From: JBECKS01 sp964557005 | Lineage (GTDB): Bacteria > Pseudomonadota > Gammaproteobacteria > Pseudomonadales > JBECKS01 | Length of the DNA: 64,000 nucleotides | Assembly (NCBI GenBank): GCA_964557005.1 | Contig: CAZKYI010000001.1 | Span: 186,001-250,000, forward strand | Direction of reading: 5' to 3' | In this document: piece after piece, positions 17,615-25,668 of the stretch | How the letters are laid out: each line of letters begins with the position of its first letter | Numbering within the stretch: position 1 is the stretch's first letter | Notes under the pieces: model-generated | The model's input: only the letters and a program-made list of their open reading frames with translations | Database searches by the model: none | What the model was told of the DNA's origin: nothing | Position numbers and translations under genes: made by a program

Positions 17615-18880
17615 ATGTCAGGTTTTCTGTATTTTCTGTTTGTTTCACTCAATGTCTGGTTGGCCTACAACCTGTATTACCCGAATTTTAAAAACAAAAT
17701 GTTGATGACACCCAGTTTCGTGGCGGGGTGGTTGGTGGGTGAGCTGGCATTTTTTGTGATTGCGGTGCAGATTTTTCTCACCATTGTGTTTATCAGTGCC
17801 GATGCCGTGAATGGTTTCTTTGGCAACCTGTTATTGATTGCCAACATAGGCGCATGGTACGTCTATGTGCAGAATTACCTGATGGCCAATGAACTGCCCG
17901 AAGTATTTGAAGATGCCTTGAAAGCAGGTTTGGGTGAAGATTATGAAAGTAAAATTCAGCCTGATTTGTTGAAAGCAGTTCCTCAATCGGTCGAGATAGA
18001 GCGCTTGTTAAAACCTTTTTCACTGGATTTGCCTGATGTGGAGCGCATTAAAAATATCCAGTTTGATCATCAGGACGGCATCAATCTGCGTCTGGATATT
18101 TATCGCAAGAAAGGTGAGCAGCATGATGAAAACAGCAAGAAACCTGTGCTGTTTCAGATTCATGGCGGTGCGTGGACCCAAGGGCTTGGCAGCAAGAATG
18201 AACAGGCGCGTCCCCTGATGAATCAAATGGCCAGCAATGGCTGGATTGCTGTGAGCATCAATTATCGTCTTAGCCCCAAGGCAACCTTTCCTGAACACAT
18301 TATTGATTGCAAAAAAGCGCTGGTGTGGGTGAAAGATCACATTGCCCAGTATGGTGGTAATCCCGATTTTATCGTAGCCACGGGTGGTTCAGCAGGTGGC
18401 CACTTGAGTTCATTGTTAGCGTTGAGTGCCAATGATCCTGCCTTTCAACCCGGTTTTGAAAACAGGGATACCCGTGTGCAAGGCTGTGTGCCTTTTTATG
18501 GTGTGTATGATTTCAGTAATGCCAATGGCTTGCATGCCAATAATGGTTTAACGGGTTTTGTGCGTAAATCGGTGATGAAGTTGTCTTTGAAAGGGAATGA
18601 AGAAAAGTATCAGCAAGCATCACCGATGCACCGTATCCATGAAGATGCACCGCCGTTTCTGGTTATACAAGGTGATGCGGATACTTTGGTTTGCGGCCCT
18701 GAAGCAACCCATTTCGCTGCGCGCTTGAAAGATGTGTCCAGACAAAGTGTGTGTTATGTGGAAATTGAACGCGCACAACATGCCTTTGATATTTTTATTT
18801 CTTTAAGAAGTGAACATTGCAAGCATGGTGTACAAAAGTATCTCGCTTATTTGCACAGCCAATATCTGGCGCAGCTTTAA
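17615..18880 (+). CDS. membrane-anchored alpha/beta hydrolase (HSL/BD-FAE type)
   Basis: A 421-residue protein with three hydrophobic segments at the N-terminus (about 3-21, 34-61 and 66-90) and an esterase domain from about residue 145. It has the HGG oxyanion motif (183-185), the nucleophile elbow GGSAGGH with S259, a likely catalytic Asp in QGDADTLV (about 355) and a His in AQHAFDIF (about 390). This set is typical of carboxylesterases acting on short to medium acyl esters. The substrate is unknown. A good Shine-Dalgarno (TTGAGGAG) precedes ATG 17615. The stop shares TTAA with the convergent SDR gene. Confidence 0.88.
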   Translation: MSGFLYFLFVSLNVWLAYNLYYPNFKNKMLMTPSFVAGWLVGELAFFVIAVQIFLTIVFISADAVNGFFGNLLLIANIGAWYVYVQNYLMANELPEVFEDALKAGLGEDYESKIQPDLLKAVPQSVEIERLLKPFSLDLPDVERIKNIQFDHQDGINLRLDIYRKKGEQHDENSKKPVLFQIHGGAWTQGLGSKNEQARPLMNQMASNGWIAVSINYRLSPKATFPEHIIDCKKALVWVKDHIAQYGGNPDFIVATGGSAGGHLSSLLALSANDPAFQPGFENRDTRVQGCVPFYGVYDFSNANGLHANNGLTGFVRKSVMKLSLKGNEEKYQQASPMHRIHEDAPPFLVIQGDADTLVCGPEATHFAARLKDVSRQSVCYVEIERAQHAFDIFISLRSEHCKHGVQKYLAYLHSQYLAQL

Positions 18881-19746
18881 TCTTCTTTTTTCACTGCAAA
18901 TTCAGGCCAGCGCTCTTCTGGCCAGGCCTGAATCTGTAATTGAGGTGGCTGGGTGGGATTGGGAATCGGCCAGCTATCTCCCCACAGGCTGCCACCACCA
19001 TCGACCTTCAGGGTTTCCCCGCTGATAAAATCTGCCATCGGCGACAATAAAAAACATACGGCGGCAGCGATTTCTTCGGGTTTACCCAACCGTTTAGCGG
19101 GAATCACCCTCCATGCGGCATCGACCATCCCGTCGGGGTAATTATTCATGCCGCTCGAAATAATCGTGCCAGGCGCAACACAATTAATCTGAATGTTATT
19201 GGCAGCCCATTCAACCGCCAGCGTTTGCGCCATATTGGCAATTCCTGCACGGGCAGCGCCAGTATGCACCATTCCGGGAAAACCACGCCACATATCTGCC
19301 ACAATGGTGACAATTTTGCCGCCATGTTTTTGCATGTACTTGTGATAGGCAGTGGAACACATATTCCAGGTGCCATTGAGGTTGGTATCAATCACCGCTT
19401 TCCAGCCACGTTCACTGATGGCAGCGGCGGGTGTCATAAATTGCCCGCCACCGTTATTCACCAGAAAATCCACCTTGCCGAATTTTTCCAACACCTGGTC
19501 GAATAACAATTCTACCGCTGCGAGTTCACGGATATTCACCTGCATGGGAATCACTTCGGCGCTGTAGTCACGGCTTAAACCTTTGGCGGCAGGAATCAGG
19601 CGTTCCATCTTGCGTGATGCAATCACCACCCTGGCACCGCAACGGGCAAGTTCTTCGGCAATACACAAGCCGATACCCGTACCACCACCTGTCACAATGG
19701 CAACCTTGTCTTGAAATAAATCATTTCTGAATATGGATTGGGACAT
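18877..19746 (-). CDS. SDR oxidoreductase, trans-2-enoyl-CoA reductase-like (PECR type)
   Basis: A 289-residue short-chain dehydrogenase/reductase with the Rossmann motif TGGGTGIG (residues 19-26) and NNGGG. At the usual YxxxK position the sequence reads TGAAR (in VHTGAARAGI), so the canonical Tyr and Lys are replaced. From memory, this block and the following INCVAPGTI and IPAKRLGKPEE resemble peroxisomal trans-2-enoyl-CoA reductase (PECR) and 2,4-dienoyl-CoA reductases rather than classical alcohol dehydrogenases. A role in unsaturated acyl-CoA metabolism fits the nearby alkane hydroxylase and acyl-CoA ligase, but is inferred. Confidence 0.8.
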   Translation of the reverse strand: MSQSIFRNDLFQDKVAIVTGGGTGIGLCIAEELARCGARVVIASRKMERLIPAAKGLSRDYSAEVIPMQVNIRELAAVELLFDQVLEKFGKVDFLVNNGGGQFMTPAAAISERGWKAVIDTNLNGTWNMCSTAYHKYMQKHGGKIVTIVADMWRGFPGMVHTGAARAGIANMAQTLAVEWAANNIQINCVAPGTIISSGMNNYPDGMVDAAWRVIPAKRLGKPEEIAAAVCFLLSPMADFISGETLKVDGGGSLWGDSWPIPNPTQPPQLQIQAWPEERWPEFAVKKED

Positions 19747-19761
19747 GGGAGTTTTCTGTTG

Positions 19762-20175
19762 TTATTTTTTTGAAGTGTCTGGCAGTGTCGCTCCCTCAAA
19801 CTCCGAGCAATCGTAGCTTGCGACTTGCGCATTTTTGCCTTCCTGGAACAGGATTATAAAATATTTTTCGCGTGCTTTGGGTGGGTATTGTAAACACACG
19901 GGTTCGGCGATTTCCCGATATTGCTCAGGCGCAGTATCTTTTGGAATTTCGCGGTGAAGGGCGCGTCTATAGGTATCTTTGGCAGAAGACTCATCGAGAC
20001 TGGTTTTTTTATACCCTGGAGCAAAATTGATTTTTATTTTCGGTGGTTCAGCATCGGGTGTTTGTTGTGCATTATCGGCCTGCGCCCAGGCACTGGTTGA
20101 CAACAAAAAAAACAGTGCACAAATACGCACCGCCATGTGGTTTTTGAGTGATGGATAAAAATTTTCCAAAGTCAT
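19762..20175 (-). CDS. hypothetical exported protein
   Basis: I do not recognise this 137-residue protein. It has a hydrophobic signal segment (about residues 16-30) ending ...AWAQA, a likely signal peptidase I site, and then a small mature domain. The mature part has two cysteines, in PVCLQYPP and SYDCSEFEG, that could pair in the periplasm. AGAGGTAAG upstream of the ATG at 20175 supports this start. It lies 15 bases upstream of the SDR start on the same strand, so the two may form an operon. Confidence 0.7.
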   Translation of the reverse strand: MTLENFYPSLKNHMAVRICALFFLLSTSAWAQADNAQQTPDAEPPKIKINFAPGYKKTSLDESSAKDTYRRALHREIPKDTAPEQYREIAEPVCLQYPPKAREKYFIILFQEGKNAQVASYDCSEFEGATLPDTSKK

Positions 20176-20295
20176 GTGGGCTTACCTCTGCTGCAATTTT
20201 ATTTTTGTATCGGGCAATGCTGTTGGGACATAATGCAATAAGCCTGTTGGATTTGCCAGCGTGGTATGAGTTCACTAAAAACAGAGAGAAAAGTG

Positions 20296-20613
20296 ATGAT
20301 TGTATGCCGACTGGATGAACTGGAAGAAAGAACCGCCAAGGGGCTTTATTTCAACAAGATTGACGGTATTTTTGCAGTGAAGCAGGACGGGCAGGTTTAT
20401 GTTTATAAAAATCAATGCCCGCATCTGGGTATTCCTCTGGAAATGATGCCTGATAAATTTCTCGATCTGGATAAACGCTATATTCAATGTTCCACGCATG
20501 GCGCACTGTTTAAAATCGAAAATGGTTTTTGTGTGGCAGGCCCTTGCGCTGGTGCAAGTTTGATTCAACACCCCTTCGAGATTATCGACGGGGTGATTCA
20601 TGTTCAGGATTAA
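20296..20613 (+). CDS. Rieske-type [2Fe-2S] ferredoxin-like protein
   Basis: A small electron carrier of about 105 residues. It has the Rieske cluster ligands CPH (with LGIPL) and, 24 residues after the first Cys, CSTH. The C-x-H...C-x-x-H pattern is that of soluble ferredoxins serving ring-hydroxylating or other oxygenases. A start at 20266 is also in frame; 20296 has the better upstream AG-rich tract (AGAGAGAAAA). The partner oxygenase is not obvious. AlkB enzymes normally use rubredoxin, so a link to alkB is speculative. The stop overlaps the convergent flippase gene by 4 bases. Confidence 0.85.
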   Translation: MIVCRLDELEERTAKGLYFNKIDGIFAVKQDGQVYVYKNQCPHLGIPLEMMPDKFLDLDKRYIQCSTHGALFKIENGFCVAGPCAGASLIQHPFEIIDGVIHVQD

Positions 20614-23453
20614 AAACGCACTTTTTCCTGTGTCAGGCTGTGTGCTTCCTGCTGTGCAGCATCCCAGTTTTTCATCGGAAAGCGATTATGCAGGGGAGAA
20701 AGACGCACACCCAGAGCAGTTGGCCATAATGGAATAAAGCCAAGCAGACGCGTAACGATATTCAAATTCGTGGCTTTTTTAAATTCCTTGAGATTTTTGT
20801 CATCAAAACCACCCAGCACTGCGGTAATAAAATAAAACACTGGCGAAATCACAAAGAAAATTAACACCAGTGGTAGTGCTTCCTGAGGGCTGTCGACCTG
20901 ATAAACCTGTTTGATGAACAGTGCGATGATGAAAATAACCAGCGTGACAATCGCAGGTGTCACAATACTCTGCCACCACGACAGTTCAATTTTTAGAATA
21001 TAATTTGCCAAAATAAACCACGAAAGCAGGCAACGAATACTCGCTGCAATAATAAACGCATAGAGCACACCGTGAATCTGGAATTGGGGAATGAGCACTA
21101 ACATCAGCACAATTCTCAACAGATGATCAAACATATTCACCAGCGTAAATAACTGCGGTTTTCCTACGGCTTTGAAGGTTTCGTCGGGCAGGGCGCTCAG
21201 AAATTCAATCGCACCGAAAATCACTGCCAATGCAATAAACTGGCTCGCTGCTGCCCATTGTTCAGGCATGATGGCTGCGGCGACATCTTCACCGAGCACG
21301 ATAAAGTAAGGCAGTATGCCACCCAGAAACATGAGCGACCATTTGAGTGCCTGATCAATGTAGTGGCTACTCAGAATTTTGCGCTGATGGCTGAAAGCTT
21401 CTGAAATACTTGGCAATAAATTGCTATACAACATATAACCAGGTGCTCTGATCAGAAAATTAATCCATAAAGCAACGGCGAGCAGTGAGTTAAGTTCAAG
21501 ATAATTGTTTAACCAGACGCTCAGGATTAAGGGCAAGGCAAAACCTGAAAGCATGGGCGCAATCGCACCTGGAGTGTAACGTAAACCAAAATTCAGTGAT
21601 TGTTTAACTACCTTCATATCAAAGTGTGCGCAGAAAGTGGCTTTCAGTGAAAAGCCAAGCGCCTTGTAAATCACCAGTGAAAAAATAATGTAAAGCCAGG
21701 TGCCGACAAACACGGGTACCACATTGCCAAGAGAAATACCCATAACTTCACCATACTCAGGATTGGCAAGACCAAAATGACGCAGCCAGATCATACCGAT
21801 AAAAATGAAGGGCACGGTGAAAGGAACGGGCAATACCCAGGTCAGAATCATCAAATCATAACGCTGCAAGGCGCGGAAAATATTGTGAAATACCGTAGCA
21901 AAACCCGGGAATTGCGTGAGCAGCTTGAACAGAATAATCCAGGTGAGAAAACCATAAGCACTGTCGGGTGCCATGCTGGCGGTGGCGATGCTTAATAAAG
22001 TGATTTGAATAATGCCTGAAATTAATTGAAACCAGATGTAGAACTGAATGTAGTGCATGGCCTTGTCAGGCTGTTTGACGCGGTATTCAGCAAAATACTT
22101 AATCATGGCAATGCCGGTGCCCAAATCAAAAATGGTAAACAGCAAACTGAAAGCGCCGCTTACCCATGAGGTCATGCCGATTGATTGGGGAAAAGGAATC
22201 ACATAATTGAGCATGATGGCGGCAAAAATCAGCACGGGAAGCACGCTCAGATAAATGCACGACACAATCATCTGGAATCCTGCCAGCGGTCTGATAAAAC
22301 CGATTTCTTCCCATTGTTTGCTTGAGTCCGCGATTTCCTTAAATACCAGTTTGTTAAACCAGTAGTACCCTTTCATCGGCAATACCAAAAAACGCGGGCT
22401 TGTTTTGATGCGCCGTTTCAGGCGCTTGAGTCTTGCCTGTTTGATTTGGTCATAATCCGCAATGCGAATCTGTTGCAGAATTTCAGGGTGCCTGAGGCTG
22501 TATTGTCTGACACGCACAAATCCAAATACCGATACTAACAATACAATGAATAATGACGAAAATAACCACAGATTGTCGGTGGCATCGGGGATTGGCGAAT
22601 GCGGCCATTTTGAAAATTTCGCACTGTCGATGCCCGCACTGTCGTAACTGATAAAGTTGAGCAGCCAGTTAAAATACGCCCAGTTATAGAAAGTGTAGTT
22701 ATAGGCACCCTCGTGTTTGATGAGTAATACCGACCACAGATATTCAAGACGTTGTGCATCATTTCCCTTTTTGAACCAGGGTGTGAGGATATAAACCTTG
22801 CCCTTGTCTAGATAAGCTTCGACCAGAACCGGATGCGCTTGTTCTGTATGTTCGGGCACGGTAGCAGCCAAAATGTTGAAGTTGTTATTGGTGGTTTGTT
22901 CAAATTGCACAATGCTCAATTCCTGAATTTGTACAGAGGATTTCCACGGAATTTGTTGAGCGAGTGGATGCGTGCTGTTGCCTTGCCAGTGAATGGCTTT
23001 GCCATAGAATTTACTTTCGCTGTTGTCTTGTGCTTGCGAAAAGGCGTGTACTTTTACGTTTTGTTCAAGCAGTTCGGATAAAAAATCCGCTGAAAGATTT
23101 TCGCCTGCAATAATCACCAGGCCTGCTTCACCCCGTTTAACTTTTTGCTGAATGTGTGTTGCAGTAGCGGCTTCAAGTACAGTGTTGTGAATCACGAACG
23201 TGTGCGTGTGTTCAAAATCGTGCGCAGGATTGCGACGTAAGTGTATGTTTGTATCGAGTTGCAGCCTTTCAAGAATCACATCTTCGCTTTCAGGGTAATC
23301 GCTAAAGTAATCAAGCTGAATACTGCGCACATCTGCATAGGGTTTAAAATCGGCGTGCGCGGAAGCCGTAAAACCAAAGTAAAAAACCAGGGTAAAAAAT
23401 AGGAAGTGATTAAAGTGCTTGCAGAGCAGCTTCAATTTTTTGCGCCAGAGCAT
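20610..23453 (-). CDS. MOP-superfamily flippase fused to an extracytoplasmic GATase1-like domain
   Basis: A large protein, 947 residues from the ATG at 23453. Residues 1-34 look like a signal peptide ending in SAHA. Residues 35-293 form a predicted periplasmic domain with a class I glutamine-amidotransferase-like feel (RGEAGLVIIAGENLSADFLSELL, then VLVEAYLDKGKVYILTPW) but no clear catalytic Cys-His. A helix at about 294-314 and a basic cytoplasmic linker (LKRLKRRIK) lead into some 12 hydrophobic helices typical of the MOP/Wzx polysaccharide flippase superfamily (about 390-900). The fusion is unusual. The frame stays open to 23597, but the start must lie inside the overlap with the upstream acyltransferase gene. 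A role in exporting a lipid-linked glycan is inferred. Confidence 0.8.
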   Translation of the reverse strand: MLWRKKLKLLCKHFNHFLFFTLVFYFGFTASAHADFKPYADVRSIQLDYFSDYPESEDVILERLQLDTNIHLRRNPAHDFEHTHTFVIHNTVLEAATATHIQQKVKRGEAGLVIIAGENLSADFLSELLEQNVKVHAFSQAQDNSESKFYGKAIHWQGNSTHPLAQQIPWKSSVQIQELSIVQFEQTTNNNFNILAATVPEHTEQAHPVLVEAYLDKGKVYILTPWFKKGNDAQRLEYLWSVLLIKHEGAYNYTFYNWAYFNWLLNFISYDSAGIDSAKFSKWPHSPIPDATDNLWLFSSLFIVLLVSVFGFVRVRQYSLRHPEILQQIRIADYDQIKQARLKRLKRRIKTSPRFLVLPMKGYYWFNKLVFKEIADSSKQWEEIGFIRPLAGFQMIVSCIYLSVLPVLIFAAIMLNYVIPFPQSIGMTSWVSGAFSLLFTIFDLGTGIAMIKYFAEYRVKQPDKAMHYIQFYIWFQLISGIIQITLLSIATASMAPDSAYGFLTWIILFKLLTQFPGFATVFHNIFRALQRYDLMILTWVLPVPFTVPFIFIGMIWLRHFGLANPEYGEVMGISLGNVVPVFVGTWLYIIFSLVIYKALGFSLKATFCAHFDMKVVKQSLNFGLRYTPGAIAPMLSGFALPLILSVWLNNYLELNSLLAVALWINFLIRAPGYMLYSNLLPSISEAFSHQRKILSSHYIDQALKWSLMFLGGILPYFIVLGEDVAAAIMPEQWAAASQFIALAVIFGAIEFLSALPDETFKAVGKPQLFTLVNMFDHLLRIVLMLVLIPQFQIHGVLYAFIIAASIRCLLSWFILANYILKIELSWWQSIVTPAIVTLVIFIIALFIKQVYQVDSPQEALPLVLIFFVISPVFYFITAVLGGFDDKNLKEFKKATNLNIVTRLLGFIPLWPTALGVRLSPLHNRFPMKNWDAAQQEAHSLTQEKVRF

Positions 23454-24633
23454 GGGTTTGTGCGGGGGTGGAAAGAGCATTCGGCGCAGACAATACCGCG
23501 AACAAATGATTTTCATCGGTGATGAGCCCGATAAAAATTGATTTGTCTTCAAGTGGCATGGGAATCCCGTAAACCTGCGTGGCTTTAAAGCCTTCACAAC
23601 AATAATTTGGAAGTTTTATTTGGCCAGCAAAGGAAATCATGGCGGTGATACCATACCTGCCTTGTTCGTGCATTTTTTTTAAAGCCTTTGGTTTGGCGTG
23701 AAACAGGAAGCCTGGCAAAAAGCGTGTGAGTGCGGTGAGTTTTTTGGGAAAAACTGCAATATCCCTTTTGGTACGCATCGCCTGAATGATGGCACTTTGT
23801 ATGTCGTTTACCGTGACCTTTTGCTGGTCAAATTTCAAATCAAACAAACCACTGAGATTGGTGAGTTGAGCCTGTTGTTTCGCTTCCTTGCTCAAATAAC
23901 GCCGCAGATTGGCAGGAATTCTGAACGTGGTTCGGCAAGCACCATGTTGTTCTTCGGTGAGTGTTTTAAGAATGTAAATCAGTTTTGCGGTGATTTTGGT
24001 ATCTTTCTGTTGCCAGCTATATTTAATCCAGTGGCATTCTCTTGTTTCACTGTTGTCCGACAGTGGAAATACGGGTTTGCTTTCTGCTAACAGATTTTCT
24101 GCGGGTGCATATTCTTCCTGCTTAATGATGTCCATTTCACTGAGATTGGCCTGTGAACCGAGCAGTTTTTCTCCGCGCAGTGCACGAAACACTTCTTCTA
24201 TCCAGTGCAAGGTGGCGACACCATCGCACACACCATGATGAATACGGAACAGAATTTTGAACTGTTGGTCGGGGAGCTGATTAAACAAAGTGATGCTTGC
24301 GAGATTGTCTTTGCGTGGATTCAATGGTTCATCAACCACAGCCTTGTTTTGCGAGCTGTTACCGTCCCACTCGCCTGCGTAGATTTTTACCAGTGGTGCT
24401 TCTGGTCGCAGAGCCCAATAGCGCTTATACCAGTGTCCTTTAAGTTGTAAGGAAATACCGGGATTGGCTGCGAATGCCAGTTCAACGGCAGCTTTCATTT
24501 GTGCTTCAGAAATTTCACCTTCGCCTTCCACAAAAAACTGATTTACAAAGTATGAATGCTGTTCAGTATCCTGATTGATGTAAGAAATTTCTGTTGGGGA
24601 AATGTCTCTGAATTTTGGCACGGGCTTGGACAT
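23410..24633 (-). CDS. HHxxxDG acyltransferase (condensation-domain/WS-DGAT-like)
   Basis: A 407-residue protein with the acyltransferase motif HHGVCDG at residues 132-138, the HHxxxDG of NRPS condensation domains, wax-ester/diacylglycerol synthases and PapA-type transferases. The rest of the sequence (RIPANLRRYL, and GQIKLPNY late on) also follows that fold's layout. Such enzymes move an acyl group from CoA or a carrier protein to an alcohol or amine. Its 3' end overlaps the flippase start by about 44 bases, so the two are co-translated. The pair may acylate and then export a sugar or lipid. Substrates are unknown. Confidence 0.82.
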   Translation of the reverse strand: MSKPVPKFRDISPTEISYINQDTEQHSYFVNQFFVEGEGEISEAQMKAAVELAFAANPGISLQLKGHWYKRYWALRPEAPLVKIYAGEWDGNSSQNKAVVDEPLNPRKDNLASITLFNQLPDQQFKILFRIHHGVCDGVATLHWIEEVFRALRGEKLLGSQANLSEMDIIKQEEYAPAENLLAESKPVFPLSDNSETRECHWIKYSWQQKDTKITAKLIYILKTLTEEQHGACRTTFRIPANLRRYLSKEAKQQAQLTNLSGLFDLKFDQQKVTVNDIQSAIIQAMRTKRDIAVFPKKLTALTRFLPGFLFHAKPKALKKMHEQGRYGITAMISFAGQIKLPNYCCEGFKATQVYGIPMPLEDKSIFIGLITDENHLFAVLSAPNALSTPAQTHALAQKIEAALQAL

Positions 24634-24727
24634 GAAGAGTGTGATGTGTCGTTGAAAAACCTCAGGTGAGCACGCACCATAATATACTTCGCTACAATTT
24701 TAAATCGCCGTGCAGTGCTTGTCCTGA

Positions 24728-25606
24728 TTATGGTTTGCTGATGGTCTGGCTGGCTTCCCATGCAATCATGGCCTGTTTGCGTGTTGCTCCCCAACGATAT
24801 TGATTGAATACACCGTTTTGTTTGATGACGCGATGACAGGGAATCAACAAGGCAATTTTGTTTCGGGCAACCGCTGAACTCACTGCGCGGGTAGCTTCTG
24901 CCTGCTCCATTGCGCTGGCCAAGTCGCTATAACTCACCAGATTTCCCTGCGGAATTTTTAACAGCGCTTCCCATACCTTGATTTGAAACTCTGTACCTTT
25001 TATCAGCACTTTCAAACTTTGCTTGTGATTGGAAGTATGTTTGCTAAAAATTTTTTCAAGCGTTTGTTGTGTGCTTTGCGGATTGTACTGAATCTGTGCC
25101 TGCGGCCATTCCTGTCTTAATTCATTTTCCAGACACGCCAGTTGTTGTGCATCATCATAAAACGCCAATTTGCAAATACCTTTATCGGTTATTGCAATCA
25201 GGCAATCGCCAAATGGGCTTGGATGTTTGCCATAGTCAATCACCATGTTTTTCCCTTCGGCGCGATATTGCGCAGGGGTCATGCCGTAAAACTGAATAAA
25301 CAAATCATATAACCTTGCGGTGCCACTGAGCTGACTGTTATCGGCAGCTTCCAATAAATTTTTACTGTGTACCAGTGCCGCCTTGGCATATTCCTTTTGC
25401 AAAAAACGTGCGTACTGTTTCGGGCTGACACCCGCCCAGCGTGAAAACAATTTTTGAAAATGCTCAGGGCTTAAATGAAGATGTTGTGCGCATTGTTCCA
25501 GGCTGGCAGCCGGGTGTGCATTGAGAAACGTAATCGCTGTAGCGATGCGTTGATAGTCTCTGCTTTGGTCGATTGATGTCAGTTTGCGTGCTTCCATGCA
25601 CGGCAT
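24728..25606 (-). CDS. AraC-type regulator fused to O6-alkylguanine-DNA methyltransferase (Ada-like)
   Basis: A 292-residue fusion. Residues 15-110 form an AraC-type helix-turn-helix (LEQCAQHLHLSPEHFQKLFSRW). Residues 120-290 form an MGMT domain with the acceptor C257 in PCHRVI. The domain removes alkyl groups from O6-alkylguanine by irreversible transfer to that cysteine. The N-terminal zinc/Cys domain that makes E. coli Ada a methylation-sensing activator is missing. How the AraC part senses damage is therefore unclear. The gene stands alone, 62 bases downstream of the alkB stop on the same strand... reading toward lower coordinates, alkB lies just upstream of it, so read-through from alkB is possible. 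Confidence 0.93.
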   Translation of the reverse strand: MPCMEARKLTSIDQSRDYQRIATAITFLNAHPAASLEQCAQHLHLSPEHFQKLFSRWAGVSPKQYARFLQKEYAKAALVHSKNLLEAADNSQLSGTARLYDLFIQFYGMTPAQYRAEGKNMVIDYGKHPSPFGDCLIAITDKGICKLAFYDDAQQLACLENELRQEWPQAQIQYNPQSTQQTLEKIFSKHTSNHKQSLKVLIKGTEFQIKVWEALLKIPQGNLVSYSDLASAMEQAEATRAVSSAVARNKIALLIPCHRVIKQNGVFNQYRWGATRKQAMIAWEASQTISKP

Positions 25607-25668
25607 TATTGGAGAAGTGCCTGATAAAAGCGACCCGAAACTTGTGATTTATTTTAAAGGCGTTGGGT

